A stretch of 41,743 nucleotides of DNA from Bacillota bacterium (GCA_023425025.1 JAFADG010000052.1:1-41743), one strand, 5' to 3'; counted from the stretch's first letter, positions 8,568 through 17,326 are shown. The notes: generated by a model not told the origin, from the sequence alone. Numbers and translations: made by a program.

Positions 8568-10160
8568 ATGCGCAAGACCCTGGTATGGCTGCTGGCTGCC
8601 GTGATGATTCTGGCAAGCCTCCCCGCTATGGCTACGGCAGAGGCCGGGAAGTATGAGACCCCTTACACCATTACCTGGACCACCTACCTTATCCATCCCT
8701 TTGCCGAGGATGCCGAAGTCATCAAAAAGGTAGAGGAAAAATTCAATGTGGACATACAGATGCTCAACATTGAAGACGCCACCTTCCTGGAGGTACTGAA
8801 CACTTCCTACATTGCCGCTGGGAACACGCCCGACGTCATCCGCCTGAAGGATCCCTCCCAGCTGCTGACATACGTGGACCAGGGCGTCATTTCCCCCATT
8901 GATATGGAAGCGGTCAAGACCTACGCCCCCCTGACCTATCAGCGCACCAACGATTTTGACAACGGCAGCTACTGGAGCATGGGCGTTGTGGAAGGCGCGG
9001 CCTACGGCCTGCCCTCCATCAATGCCACCAACGCCTTCCACCTGCCCGTGGTCTACAACCAGAAATGGCTGGATAAGCTGGGCGTGACCGAGCTGCCGAC
9101 CACCCTGGAGGATTTTGAAAAGCTGCTGTACCGCTTTGCCAAGGAAGACCCCGACGGCAACGGCAAGGACGACACCTACGGCCTTTCTTCCGACGGCCTG
9201 CGCGTGCTCTTTGGCGCCTTTGGCGTGAACCCCGGCGCGCCGGACGGCCGCACCGACCACAGCTACTTCCAGCTGGATGACCAGGGGAATGTGGTTTGGG
9301 CCGCCCAGACCGAAGCGTATAGGCAGGCCCTGGCCTATGCCCAGAAATGGTACAAGGACGGCGTGCTGGACCCCGAGTTCATCACGGGCGAGAACACCGG
9401 CGGCTACTGGGCCATTTCCCACTCCTTCATCAACGGCCGCATCGGCATGACCTGCCGCGGCAACTACTACCACTGGGAAGAGCCCAACTCCTACGAGGGG
9501 CAGCCTGAAGCGGAAGTCGGCGCAGTGTTTACCGAAGCGCTGGCCGTGGACCCCGAGGCTGACATCACCTTCGGCCGGCCCGTTACCGGCCCCGAGGGCA
9601 AGAGCGGCGTCAAAGCCTGGAACATGCTCATGAACTTCTATTGCTTCGGCCCCGGCGCGACCCAGGATCCCGGCAAGTTCCAGCGAATCCTGGAGATCAT
9701 GGACTTCATGAACCAGCAGTACCTGCACAATCCTTCCCAGAAGGAATACATGGATTTCGTGTATGGCGACAACTATATCGTTCTGGACGAAGAAAACTTT
9801 GTCTTTGACACCACCGAGGAGTTCAAGGCCAAGTACCCGGCGGACGCGGCCATCGATCAGTTCGGCCCGCTCCAATGGGGCCCGAACCTGCCCTACCCGC
9901 TGACCACAAAGCAGCAGCAGTGGGCATACTCCCTGGGCTACGCCGAGCAGGGCATCGTCAACCTGGTGCAGTTCTCCCTGCCCAAGATGGCTGAATTCCA
10001 GACCAACATCACCAACCTGAAGGACCAGATGATGATCGAGTTCATCAAGGGCGAGCGCAACCTGGAAGACGGCTGGAACAGCTATATTGACGAGCTGAAC
10101 GCCAACGGCCTGAAGGACATGGTGCAGGAAGTGGTGGACTGGTACGCCGGTTCCCATTGA
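8568..10160 (+). CDS. Extracellular solute-binding protein, LipO-like
   Basis: A secreted carbohydrate-binding protein of about 530 residues delivering substrate to the permeases before it. A signal peptide of about 25 residues (charged MRK, hydrophobic core, then ATAEA) is visible. There is no lipobox cysteine, which is unusual for a Gram-positive binding protein. The mature part has the LipO-type layout, with a conserved PDVIRLKDPSQLLTYVDQG segment and Trp/Tyr-rich sugar-contact regions. An upstream in-frame ATG at 8547 is rejected because AAAGGAGGAG lies between it and the ATG at 8568. A strong terminator follows at 10214. The substrate is probably an acidic or pectic oligosaccharide, judging from the GH105 neighbour. 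Confidence 0.9.
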   Translation: MRKTLVWLLAAVMILASLPAMATAEAGKYETPYTITWTTYLIHPFAEDAEVIKKVEEKFNVDIQMLNIEDATFLEVLNTSYIAAGNTPDVIRLKDPSQLLTYVDQGVISPIDMEAVKTYAPLTYQRTNDFDNGSYWSMGVVEGAAYGLPSINATNAFHLPVVYNQKWLDKLGVTELPTTLEDFEKLLYRFAKEDPDGNGKDDTYGLSSDGLRVLFGAFGVNPGAPDGRTDHSYFQLDDQGNVVWAAQTEAYRQALAYAQKWYKDGVLDPEFITGENTGGYWAISHSFINGRIGMTCRGNYYHWEEPNSYEGQPEAEVGAVFTEALAVDPEADITFGRPVTGPEGKSGVKAWNMLMNFYCFGPGATQDPGKFQRILEIMDFMNQQYLHNPSQKEYMDFVYGDNYIVLDEENFVFDTTEEFKAKYPADAAIDQFGPLQWGPNLPYPLTTKQQQWAYSLGYAEQGIVNLVQFSLPKMAEFQTNITNLKDQMMIEFIKGERNLEDGWNSYIDELNANGLKDMVQEVVDWYAGSH

Positions 10161-10213
10161 TGCGTCATCGCATGACAACAGCCCAATTGCATTAATAAGG
10201 TAATAAGGCAAGG

Positions 10214-10246
10214 AAAGCCGCTCTGCCCAAGGCAGAGCGGCTTTCT
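10214..10246 (+). terminator. Intrinsic terminator of the importer operon
   Basis: AAAGCCGCTCTGCC (10214-10227) and its exact complement GGCAGAGCGGCTTT (10231-10244) form a perfect 14-bp stem with loop CAA, ending in TTTCT. It closes the operon that begins at 4998. Confidence 0.85.
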
Positions 10247-10670
10247 GCGTGAAAGCGGTTCTGAAAAAGGGAGGACGGTAAGCGGGAAGAGACTTTCCCG
10301 GTGAGTAAGCACTGAGCTAATCACGCGTCTGAACTGGCCAGGTATGGGCACGCGGGCGATTATCAATCGCCCGCCTTGCCGCATAAACGCACACCTCAAT
10401 GGCACATTTTGCACACGGCCATTTATTCAACGCTTACTTCAGGAAGACTGTTACCCAAAGCGACTGACGATGCGGCTGAATTGCGGCGCGCCTACAGCCG
10501 CATCATTTTCTCAACGAGATGCCGCATATATCCATGCAACAAAACCCCTGCCCGGTTGGGCGGGGTCATGCTCACCGCTGGCAATCCGCGCAAAGGATGA
10601 ATCCGCGCCAGGTAAGCTGGACTTGCATGCCAATTCATGCTACGATTTTTTTCAGAAAAAACGCGTGAAC
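10247..10670. other. Gene-poor gap with two hairpins
   Basis: No supported gene. GCGGGCGATT (10352-10361) and AATCGCCCGC (10365-10374) form a perfect 10-bp stem with no T-run. A GC hairpin at 10545-10565, read leftwards, is followed by TTTTGTT and looks like a leftward terminator, although no leftward gene is present. The stretch may be a decayed remnant. Confidence 0.3.
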
Positions 10671-10696
10671 GCAACCATGGGTATCCCCCAAACATC
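10671..10696 (+). promoter_or_regulatory. Possible ECF-type autoregulated promoter
   Basis: GCAACC at 10671-10676 and CATC at 10693-10696 are separated by 16 bases, resembling the AAC-type -35 and CGTC-like -10 used by ECF sigma factors. It lies about 50 bases before the ECF sigma gene, where self-activation is commonly found. No obvious sigma-A promoter is seen here. Confidence 0.4.
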
Positions 10697-10751
10697 CATA
10701 TAGTGTAAGATCGATTTTACAGGCAGCCATCACACCGCAAGGAGGAACGAT

Positions 10752-11225
10752 ATGACGCAAGAGGAGTTTGCCGATCGCATTGTGGCGATGCAGGACACGC
10801 TTTACCGCGTATCCACCACCATTTTGCCGCAGCTGTGCGACCGGGAAGACGCTGTACAGGAGGCCATTGAAAAAGCGTGGGAAAAGCGAGGCAGACTGCG
10901 TGATGACCGTGCCATCCGCGCGTGGATCATCCGTATTTTGGTCAACGAGTGCTATGCCCTGCTTCGCCGCCGCAGGCGTGAAGAACCTTCTGATACGCTG
11001 CCCGAGCGGGAAACGGCGCCTGACGCGCTGCCGGATCTGTATCAAATGTTTACCTCCCTTGACGATAAGTATCGCCTGCCGCTGGTGCTGTATTACGTAG
11101 AGGGTTATTCCATGGAGGAAACCGCCCGCATACTGCGTATGCCGCAAGGAACGCTCAAATCGCGGCTGCATCGCGGAAGGCTGCTCCTCAAGGATACGCT
11201 GAATATGGAGGAGGCGTTCGTATGA
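10752..11225 (+). CDS. RNA polymerase ECF sigma factor
   Basis: A 157-residue group IV sigma-70 factor. Region 2 spans about residues 10-75 and includes DREDAVQEAIEKAWEKRG; region 4 spans about 100-155 with LPLVLYYVEGYSMEETARILRMPQGTLKSRLHRGR. There is no region 3. AAGGAGG precedes the ATG by six bases. It overlaps the next gene, a membrane-anchored protein, by ATGA, the usual arrangement of an ECF factor and its anti-sigma partner. The signal sensed and the regulon are unknown. Confidence 0.92.
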   Translation: MTQEEFADRIVAMQDTLYRVSTTILPQLCDREDAVQEAIEKAWEKRGRLRDDRAIRAWIIRILVNECYALLRRRRREEPSDTLPERETAPDALPDLYQMFTSLDDKYRLPLVLYYVEGYSMEETARILRMPQGTLKSRLHRGRLLLKDTLNMEEAFV

Positions 11226-13039
11226 AACAGGATCATCTCAAGCAAATGTACGGTACAATGCCCGAGGGCTTCAGGCATCGCGTCACCTTTGCCCTGAAGA
11301 AAACACAGGAGAGAACCATGAAGCGAAAAATCAAAGTCCGCGCGGCTTTCATTGCGTCTGCCATGCTGGTGCTGCTGACGGCGGCGGCCTACGCGGCATT
11401 CCCGTCGCAGGTGATGGCGTTCTTTGGAAAGGCGTACGGGAGGGATATGCAGGCATGGCTGGAAAAGGGCGATGCGGCTGCCGTACACCAGTCGTTTGTG
11501 CTGGACGGGGTGGAATTCACTTTGGACGAGGTGGTCTGTCGCAGCAACGGCCTGTATGGCGTTGGCACCATTCGCCCAAAGGAAGGAAGCGGCGTAGTGA
11601 TCATCCCGGAGGATCACCTGCCTTCAGAGCCCTATGGTTACGACATTCATGGCGCGGGTGGCAAGCCGGAGCAAGCGCCGGCCGATGCGCCCACCATTGC
11701 GGACGCGGCAAGGAAAATGGGCGGCAAGCTGCTGATGGTCCGCGCGCTGCCCGACCGGGTTGGCGTAGACGGCGGAGCGATGCTGTCCCCGGATACCATC
11801 GGCTATTCGCAGGTGCCGCAGCGGGACGGCAGCATCCAGTATTCCTTTGAACTGTCCGATGCTTACGCAGTGGAAGAAGGACAGGTGTATACCGTCCAAA
11901 TGTGGGCATCCGTATGGGAAATGACGCTGGATGGAAAAATGCTGGAGGATGCCCCGCACGGTGAAAACTGGACGGTGGAAATAAAGCCAGCGCCAATTCG
12001 CGAAGCTTCCGCAGCCACGGCCGGGCCGGTCAAGCCGGTTGAGCCCGTTGAACTGGCCGAGCCGGAAATCATTGTACCGGACGCTTATACGAAAAACGGC
12101 ACGCTGCCCATCTACCGGGCAACGGAGCGGGACTTCGGCATTGGTTTGCAGCCCGAGCTGTTCAACCAATCGGGCATCGCCAGCCGCGACAAGGGACAAA
12201 TCATTTTTACAGACGAAGCCCTGCTTCAATTCGGCCCGGAAGCGCTGTTCTACTGGGAAAACAGCGGTACGTTCAACGCCAGCGCCGGCACGGAATACGA
12301 GGCGGCTATTTGCCCGCTCCCTGCGCTGTCCAGCGAAATCGCCGGTCTTGCCTCCCGGGCAAGCATCGGGCGGCCGGGAGACGGCAAGGCGCATCAACTG
12401 GAAAAGACAGCCCTGACCGGCATAACGCTTGACGGGGCGAAGCAGACGCTGGAAACGCTGCTCAAGGAGCTGGGCGTCACAGGATACGCCTGCGATTACG
12501 CGCTGGATATGAGCGTGGAACGCATCAAAGCGCTGGGCGGTGACAAGAATGCGCTGATCGCGTCGGGCGAACTCTTCACGAACCTGCCGCCATACGATTA
12601 CAGCCAGGTTACAGAAGCCGACGAAGGCTTCTACCTGAGCTATCACAAGCCGAGCGATGGAGGCGACCTGGGGAACGGCGACATTTTCAGCGTATATGCC
12701 TATGTGACCCGGCGGGGTGTAGTATATGCCGCCATCAGGGATGCGTACATCCCCGGCGATGTGTACGATACGCCTGATTCGCTGGTCGATCCCGCGCAGG
12801 TTTTGGCCAGTCTGCCCCAGGAAGCCGCCGCGTCCCGTTTCCCAGGGAAAGTGGTTTCCGTTTCCGGCATACGCTTGACCTACGCGCCGATGCGCGCCTC
12901 AAACAAGGCGGACGGCATGGTGCTTTCGCCCATCTGGCTGGTCATTTATCAGGATGAGGAAGGTGCGGCGCAAGGCTACAGCTGCTGGGCGGAGTTTAAC
13001 GCGGTGGACGGCAAGCTGCTGAACGCTATGTTCAAGTGA
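11222..13039 (+). CDS. Membrane-anchored putative anti-sigma factor with large extracytoplasmic domain
   Basis: A 605-residue single-span protein. Residues 1-38 are cytosolic and basic, with MPEGFRHRVTFALKK resembling the short sigma-binding tail of DUF4179-type anti-sigma proteins. A membrane helix lies near residues 39-60, and the rest faces outside. The outer part has a beta-rich domain (about 70-255), a linker containing a PVEPVELAEPE segment, and a second domain to the end. No zinc-binding HxxxCxxC anti-sigma motif is present. Co-translation with the ECF factor (4-base overlap) supports the anti-sigma role. A perfect terminator follows. The role is inferred from context; the ligand of the outer domains is unknown. 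Confidence 0.7.
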   Translation: MKQDHLKQMYGTMPEGFRHRVTFALKKTQERTMKRKIKVRAAFIASAMLVLLTAAAYAAFPSQVMAFFGKAYGRDMQAWLEKGDAAAVHQSFVLDGVEFTLDEVVCRSNGLYGVGTIRPKEGSGVVIIPEDHLPSEPYGYDIHGAGGKPEQAPADAPTIADAARKMGGKLLMVRALPDRVGVDGGAMLSPDTIGYSQVPQRDGSIQYSFELSDAYAVEEGQVYTVQMWASVWEMTLDGKMLEDAPHGENWTVEIKPAPIREASAATAGPVKPVEPVELAEPEIIVPDAYTKNGTLPIYRATERDFGIGLQPELFNQSGIASRDKGQIIFTDEALLQFGPEALFYWENSGTFNASAGTEYEAAICPLPALSSEIAGLASRASIGRPGDGKAHQLEKTALTGITLDGAKQTLETLLKELGVTGYACDYALDMSVERIKALGGDKNALIASGELFTNLPPYDYSQVTEADEGFYLSYHKPSDGGDLGNGDIFSVYAYVTRRGVVYAAIRDAYIPGDVYDTPDSLVDPAQVLASLPQEAAASRFPGKVVSVSGIRLTYAPMRASNKADGMVLSPIWLVIYQDEEGAAQGYSCWAEFNAVDGKLLNAMFK

Positions 13040-13069
13040 GAATGCGCGGCGGGAAAACCTGAAATACGG

Positions 13070-13107
13070 ATGGGCTCTGTCACGATATCGCGGCAGAGCC
13101 CATTTTC
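13070..13107 (+). terminator. Terminator after the sigma/anti-sigma operon
   Basis: ATGGGCTCTG (13070-13079) and CAGAGCCCAT (13094-13103) form a perfect 10-bp stem with a 14-base loop, followed by TTTTCT. Confidence 0.8.
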
Positions 13108-13168
13108 TGCGAATGGAAAACATGATTGCGCCCATATTCGGGCTGCCTTGACCCGGCAGAATGAAAAG

Positions 13169-13198
13169 TTGTCGTGGAGAATTTCACCTTTCTATATT
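13169..13198 (+). promoter_or_regulatory. Candidate promoter of the ABC exporter leader
   Basis: TTGTCG at 13169-13174 and TATATT at 13193-13198 are separated by 18 bases; an overlapping TATACT follows. A transcript from here would carry a leader of about 265 bases before the ABC exporter. Confidence 0.45.
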
Positions 13199-13328
13199 AT
13201 ACTATTGAGAGATATTACCCGTGCCGGTTTGCCGGAACGGCGCAGAAACAGGATGACGCTTCACCCACTTGAGGGAATGGTGTGACTGTGCAAAAATTAA
13301 CTAACCATGAAAGAAAGAGAGTGAACGC

Positions 13329-13406
13329 ATGAAGAGGCATCAACGAGGTAACTGCTCAGTACGGTTGAGAAATCTGCCGCAGACTGTACTGAGCAAAACG
13401 CAATAA
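13329..13406 (+). CDS. 25-codon leader peptide ORF upstream of the ABC exporter
   Basis: ATG at 13329 opens a 25-codon frame (starting MKRHQRGNCS, ending VLSKTQ) closed by TAA, with a purine-rich AAGAGAGTGA just upstream. A 9-bp inverted repeat lies inside it. Its position suggests a regulatory leader peptide as found before inducible resistance transporters, but there is no homology to support that. Confidence 0.35.
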   Translation: MKRHQRGNCSVRLRNLPQTVLSKTQ

Positions 13407-13413
13407 ACTGCGG
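13354..13413 (+). promoter_or_regulatory. Mutually exclusive hairpins in the exporter leader
   Basis: GCTCAGTAC (13354-13362) can pair with GTACTGAGC (13386-13394). CCGCAG (13377-13382), which lies in that hairpin's loop, can instead pair with CTGCGG (13408-13413). The two pairings cross, so they are alternatives, or together form a pseudoknot. Ribosome position on the leader ORF could choose between them. Confidence 0.4.
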
Positions 13414-13428
13414 ACAGGCTTGGCCCTA

Positions 13429-13464
13429 CTTTTCATTATTCCCAACGATAATAATGAAAAGGAG
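13429..13464 (+). promoter_or_regulatory. Hairpin that covers the exporter ribosome binding site
   Basis: CTTTTCATTATT (13429-13440) and AATAATGAAAAG (13450-13461) form a perfect 12-bp stem with a 9-base loop. The right arm contains five bases of the AAAAGGAG ribosome binding site (13457-13464) of the exporter starting at 13472. Folding should lower translation. Confidence 0.55.
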
Positions 13465-13471
13465 TACGGTG

Positions 13472-15157
13472 ATGAAACATTTGCAAAAGGCCGCGGAGAA
13501 GTATAAGTCACTGATCATGGTCTATTTCATGATGGGGCTGACGCAAACTTTTCTGCAAAGCTTCCAGGCGAACTATTTTCAAAAGGTCGTCGATCATTTT
13601 ACGGCGGGCGCCCTGACAGCGGGAAACATCGCCATGTACGGCTCGGTGATGATGGCGCTGATCCTCGTGTCCTATCTTCTGCAATACCCCGAACGCAAGC
13701 TGGAAAACGGCATCAGGCTAAGCCTGAAAACCGCCGCTTTGCGCAAGGTGGCGGTCATTGACTATCTTTCCTACGTGAAGCTTGGCACAGGCGCGTTGAT
13801 ACAGCGAATCGAAAACGGCGCGTCCGCGGGCGGGAACATGCTTTTCGGTTTTTATTTGCGGCTTGCCTGCGAGCTGCTGCCTTCCATGCTGTTCAGCATC
13901 CTGTTTGTGTTTCTGATCAGCCGCACCGTGACGATGGCCATTCTGCTTGGCTACATTGCCGTGTTCATCATCACAAACCTTTTGCTCAAAGCCCTGTATA
14001 AAGTCAAGGAGAGCATTCTTGTCAACGAGGAAAAATTCAACCATTTTCTGGTACGGGGTTTCATGGAAATGGTGGTTTTTCGCGTGAACAGGCGTTTTGG
14101 CCATGAGCAGAAAAAGGTGGAAAAAGCCGCCGGCGAAATTGTTTCCTCAAAGGTTCGGATGAAGCTGATCCACGAAGCCTTTTTTACCATCTTCGCGGTA
14201 CTGATAGGCTTGGTCAAAATCGGTATCGTCGTATATGGCTGGAAAACAAAGACGCTGACCATCGGCCAGATTGCCGCGCTGATCGCGCTTGCGGACAACG
14301 CGTATTTTCCCATAGCCATCTTCAATGTGATATACGTCGAGTTCAAATTGGACGAGGTGGCGTTTGCCCGGTATACGGACTTTCTGGAAGCGGACGAAGA
14401 TACCCGCCTTGTTCAGGGAGAGGTTGTCCCGGAATTGGGCGGGAGCATATCCTTTGCAAAAACGGGCTTCCGTTATAACGGGCGCCAAATATTCGACGAC
14501 TTTTCCCTGGATATTGAGCAGGGGAAAGCAACGGCCTTTGTCGGCGAAAGCGGCTCGGGTAAATCGACAGCCGCCAAAATGATCGCCGGGCTGCTGCGTC
14601 CGCACAGCGGACAGATCAAGGTGGGCGGCTTCGACTTAAACAAAATCAATCTCAACAGTTACTATGGGCATATCATGTATCTTCCGCAGGAACCGCCTGT
14701 ATTTGATGGAACACTGCGCGAAAACCTTGTCTTTGACGACCTTGTCGACGATGCCGCGCTGCTTGAAGCCATTGGAAAAGTCGGGCTGGACGGCCTGTAT
14801 GCCAAGCTGGAAAAAGGGTTGGATACACAACTGGGCGAACGGGGCGTAAGCTTATCCGGCGGGGAGCGTCAGCAGCTCGCGCTGGCCCGGCTTTGGTTTG
14901 CCAATGCAACGATTATCCTGCTTGATGAAGCGACATCGGCCATCGATAACCTGACGGAAGAAGCCGTGATGAAAAACGTGATGGCCCATCTTGCTGGAAA
15001 GACCGTTATCGCCATCGCCCATCGGCTGGATTCCATCAGGTCCTTTGATAGGATTATTGTTTTTCAGGATGGCCGTATAGCGGAACAAGGCCGGTTCGCC
15101 GAATTGATGGATAAGCGCCAATCGTTCTTTGAATTGTACAGCAGAACGATGGCATAA
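13472..15157 (+). CDS. ABC exporter (fused membrane and ATPase domains)
   Basis: About 561 residues. The N-terminal 300 residues hold a six-helix type I exporter membrane domain; the C-terminal part is a complete ATPase with Walker A GESGSGKST near residue 359, Q-loop PQEPP, signature LSGGERQQLALARL near 461, Walker B IILLDEATSAID, and the switch His in IAIAHRLDS. It probably works as a homodimer, or with a partner not encoded here. An upstream in-frame ATG at 13454 is rejected because AAAAGGAG lies between it and the ATG at 13472. The structured leader suggests induction. The substrate may be a peptide, lipid or drug; no substrate gene is adjacent. Confidence 0.88.
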   Translation: MKHLQKAAEKYKSLIMVYFMMGLTQTFLQSFQANYFQKVVDHFTAGALTAGNIAMYGSVMMALILVSYLLQYPERKLENGIRLSLKTAALRKVAVIDYLSYVKLGTGALIQRIENGASAGGNMLFGFYLRLACELLPSMLFSILFVFLISRTVTMAILLGYIAVFIITNLLLKALYKVKESILVNEEKFNHFLVRGFMEMVVFRVNRRFGHEQKKVEKAAGEIVSSKVRMKLIHEAFFTIFAVLIGLVKIGIVVYGWKTKTLTIGQIAALIALADNAYFPIAIFNVIYVEFKLDEVAFARYTDFLEADEDTRLVQGEVVPELGGSISFAKTGFRYNGRQIFDDFSLDIEQGKATAFVGESGSGKSTAAKMIAGLLRPHSGQIKVGGFDLNKINLNSYYGHIMYLPQEPPVFDGTLRENLVFDDLVDDAALLEAIGKVGLDGLYAKLEKGLDTQLGERGVSLSGGERQQLALARLWFANATIILLDEATSAIDNLTEEAVMKNVMAHLAGKTVIAIAHRLDSIRSFDRIIVFQDGRIAEQGRFAELMDKRQSFFELYSRTMA

Positions 15158-15159
15158 AC

Positions 15160-15438
15160 CGGCTATCACAGAGCAGCCGTCAAACCCGGATCGTCAACGG
15201 CTACCTGCCGGCTTTCCTCAATCATATCCTGCTGGGAAAGCAGGAACCGCTGCCGGACGCATCCGATTTTGCATATCCCAAGGTATCGCTCTTTCGGCGT
15301 TGACGGGGAGCGCAGGGGACGGGCTATGTGCTGCCAGGGATCATCCACCGGTACCTTGACGCGCCTGCCGTCATCATCAGCCAAGCCCACGCATCCCCGG
15401 GAAATAATAAGAAAACCGTTACTGGAAACATATAGTAT
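15160..15438 (+). pseudogene. Possible decayed reading frame between exporter and LuxR gene
   Basis: Two adjacent frames read like natural protein: one up to a TGA near 15303 (containing IVNGYLPAFLNHILLGKQ), then another containing GYVLPGIIHRYLDAPAVII. Neither has a ribosome binding site or proper start. The pattern suggests a gene fragment broken by a stop and a frameshift. The family is not recognised, and it may simply be non-coding. Confidence 0.25.
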
Positions 15439-15451
15439 GAAGCGTTATAAT
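15423..15451 (+). promoter_or_regulatory. Promoter of the LuxR-type gene
   Basis: TGGAAA at 15423-15428 and a perfect TATAAT at 15446-15451 are 17 bases apart, about 45 bases before the LuxR gene. Confidence 0.5.
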
Positions 15452-15498
15452 ACAAACGGCGTCTTTCCTTTTTCAAAATAGGATGGGATGGATGTGTG

Positions 15499-17166
15499 AT
15501 GAAACTTTTAGACAAGCTAAGGAATGACAAAAAGGCAAGAAACGCCTATACGGTCGCCTTCGCTTTTGTGGCGCTTTATTGCTGGTATACCGCCTTTTGG
15601 GACAATGTCAATCTGGAGAATCATGCCGCATCATTGGGTATGGCATTCAACGATGTGCTGGGTTTGTTCCAGATCACGTGCGTGGCCGTGGTCATATTTG
15701 GCTTCTTCGTAATCAAGGGAGAGTTCCTTTCCTCTCCCCGGCCATTGTGGACTGCCGCTCATCTCCTGGCCTTTGCGTTCACGCAGGCGCTCATGCTCGC
15801 TCCTTCAAAGGAGATGATGGTCTTGTGCGCAATTGGAAGCGGAATTTGCATTGGGTTGGTGGGCTACCGGTTATTTTACGCCATGTTCTTCTATATCTCC
15901 AAACCCAATCCTGTCAAGGCGGTGGCCATCGCCTATATATTCATCCGAACATACATTTACACCTATGCGATTGTTCCAGAAGAACGGCTTCCGGCGCTGT
16001 TCTTCGCGGTGCAGGCCGTTACGCTGCTTGCCAGCCTGACGCTCAGCTTTCTGTTTCGGGGAAGCGACATAGAAATCCGGTATTCGCTGCGGGAAAACGA
16101 CTTCGGGCTTCGGGATACATGGCCGACACTGTTGCACGTAGCGGCCTTCCAGCTATGTCTTTCACTGTATCAGGGCATCATCGCCCCGCAGATGCCTAAA
16201 AGCCCTTGGCTGAGCGCCTACCAGATCATTCCCAGCGCGATCACATTTTTCTGCATGCTCCGTTTCAGCCGCGTCTTCACCATTGCCAACACCGTCCGGC
16301 TGTTTCTCGTCATGATCGCGGGTGGATTCGTTTCATTTCTGGCATTGGGGCGGGACAGCCGAATTCTGGTGGATACTTTTGTCCAGCCGGCCTACCTGTT
16401 TGCCAACACGTTCTATATCTGGCTGATCTATAGTATTTTCTTTACTTACGGGAACAAGTATCTGAAGCTGCGCCTGTTTTTGTGCCTGAACGCCGCGGCA
16501 CACTACCTATCGCTCATCCTCGTCAAATCGGGCGATATGTGGCTTATGTCCCACCCGAAGGCAGGGGTGTTCGCGCTGCCCTTTATCTTCGGGCTGTTTC
16601 TGGTCATTCCCGCTGTGGATACCTTCGTTAAAAAGATCAATATGCAGCGGGAGTATATCGAAAACCAAAAGGGAAAAGAGGTGCTGCTTCCTCCCGAGCA
16701 TCCATCCGTACTGGCGATACGGGATCAGTTTCTGGACACACTTTGTACGCACGGCCTGACCACGCAAAGGGAGTTGGACGCGCTTTCCTATCTGATTGCG
16801 GATCACGGCGAAGAGATGATTGCCTACTATATGGGCATACCACAGCGCGAGGTGAAAGCGGCTGTCAAAAGCGTTTTATCCAAATGCGGCGCAGGCACAA
16901 AAGCGGAACTCATGATGCGTATCGGGCAGCTGTGCGCACCCGCAAGCCGGCCGGCGGATATCGATGCGGTTCTTTCCGGACACGGGCTGACCAAAAGGGA
17001 GCTGGAAGTGTGCAGGCTGTTGGTTGCCGGCAAAAGCGTCAAGCAGATCGCGGCGGAGTTGTATATCAGCTTCTCAACTGCCAACGCGCATTACAAATCC
17101 ATCTACAGGAAACTAAGGGTGTCCACCCGCGCGGAGCTTATGCGGCTCTTTATCCCAAGCGCATAA
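15499..17166 (+). CDS. Membrane-integrated LuxR family transcriptional regulator
   Basis: About 555 residues. The first 380 residues carry roughly ten to twelve hydrophobic segments arranged like a transporter, followed by a cytosolic linker. Residues about 490-550 form a LuxR/NarL helix-turn-helix: LTKRELEVCRLLVAGKSVKQIAAELYISFSTANAHYKSIYRKL. No receiver domain is present. Such proteins are common in Actinobacteria and Clostridia of the gut and are thought to sense a ligand directly in the membrane. ATG 15499 is preferred over an adjacent GTG at 15496; the ribosome binding site is weak (GGGATGG). The target could be the ABC exporter upstream, which is inference. Confidence 0.85.
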   Translation: MKLLDKLRNDKKARNAYTVAFAFVALYCWYTAFWDNVNLENHAASLGMAFNDVLGLFQITCVAVVIFGFFVIKGEFLSSPRPLWTAAHLLAFAFTQALMLAPSKEMMVLCAIGSGICIGLVGYRLFYAMFFYISKPNPVKAVAIAYIFIRTYIYTYAIVPEERLPALFFAVQAVTLLASLTLSFLFRGSDIEIRYSLRENDFGLRDTWPTLLHVAAFQLCLSLYQGIIAPQMPKSPWLSAYQIIPSAITFFCMLRFSRVFTIANTVRLFLVMIAGGFVSFLALGRDSRILVDTFVQPAYLFANTFYIWLIYSIFFTYGNKYLKLRLFLCLNAAAHYLSLILVKSGDMWLMSHPKAGVFALPFIFGLFLVIPAVDTFVKKINMQREYIENQKGKEVLLPPEHPSVLAIRDQFLDTLCTHGLTTQRELDALSYLIADHGEEMIAYYMGIPQREVKAAVKSVLSKCGAGTKAELMMRIGQLCAPASRPADIDAVLSGHGLTKRELEVCRLLVAGKSVKQIAAELYISFSTANAHYKSIYRKLRVSTRAELMRLFIPSA

Positions 17167-17197
17167 TCGGAATACAAGCGCTCATCTCACGCACCCG

Positions 17198-17233
17198 ATC
17201 AGCCCCGCATGACGCAATGGGGCTGATTTTTTA
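17198..17233 (+). terminator. Terminator after the LuxR-type gene
   Basis: ATCAGCCCC (17198-17206) and GGGGCTGAT (17219-17227) form a perfect 9-bp stem with a 12-base loop, followed by TTTTTTA. Confidence 0.85.
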
Positions 17234-17326
17234 TTGTATTTGCAAGAAATACCACATTCGTGTAATAGGCGAAACCGCCCCGCGTCCTTTACTATGATGC
17301 CAAAGCCGTAAGAAACAGGTGGTTGC

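Noticed and set aside
7947..10211. A 754-codon open frame on the minus strand
   Set aside because: It is the GC-rich antisense shadow of the permease and binding-protein genes; its sequence is rich in His, Gln, Val and Gly without domains or a ribosome binding site.
10344..10703. A 119-codon plus-strand frame before the sigma factor
   Set aside because: It runs through hairpins and the ECF-like promoter and has no ribosome binding site.
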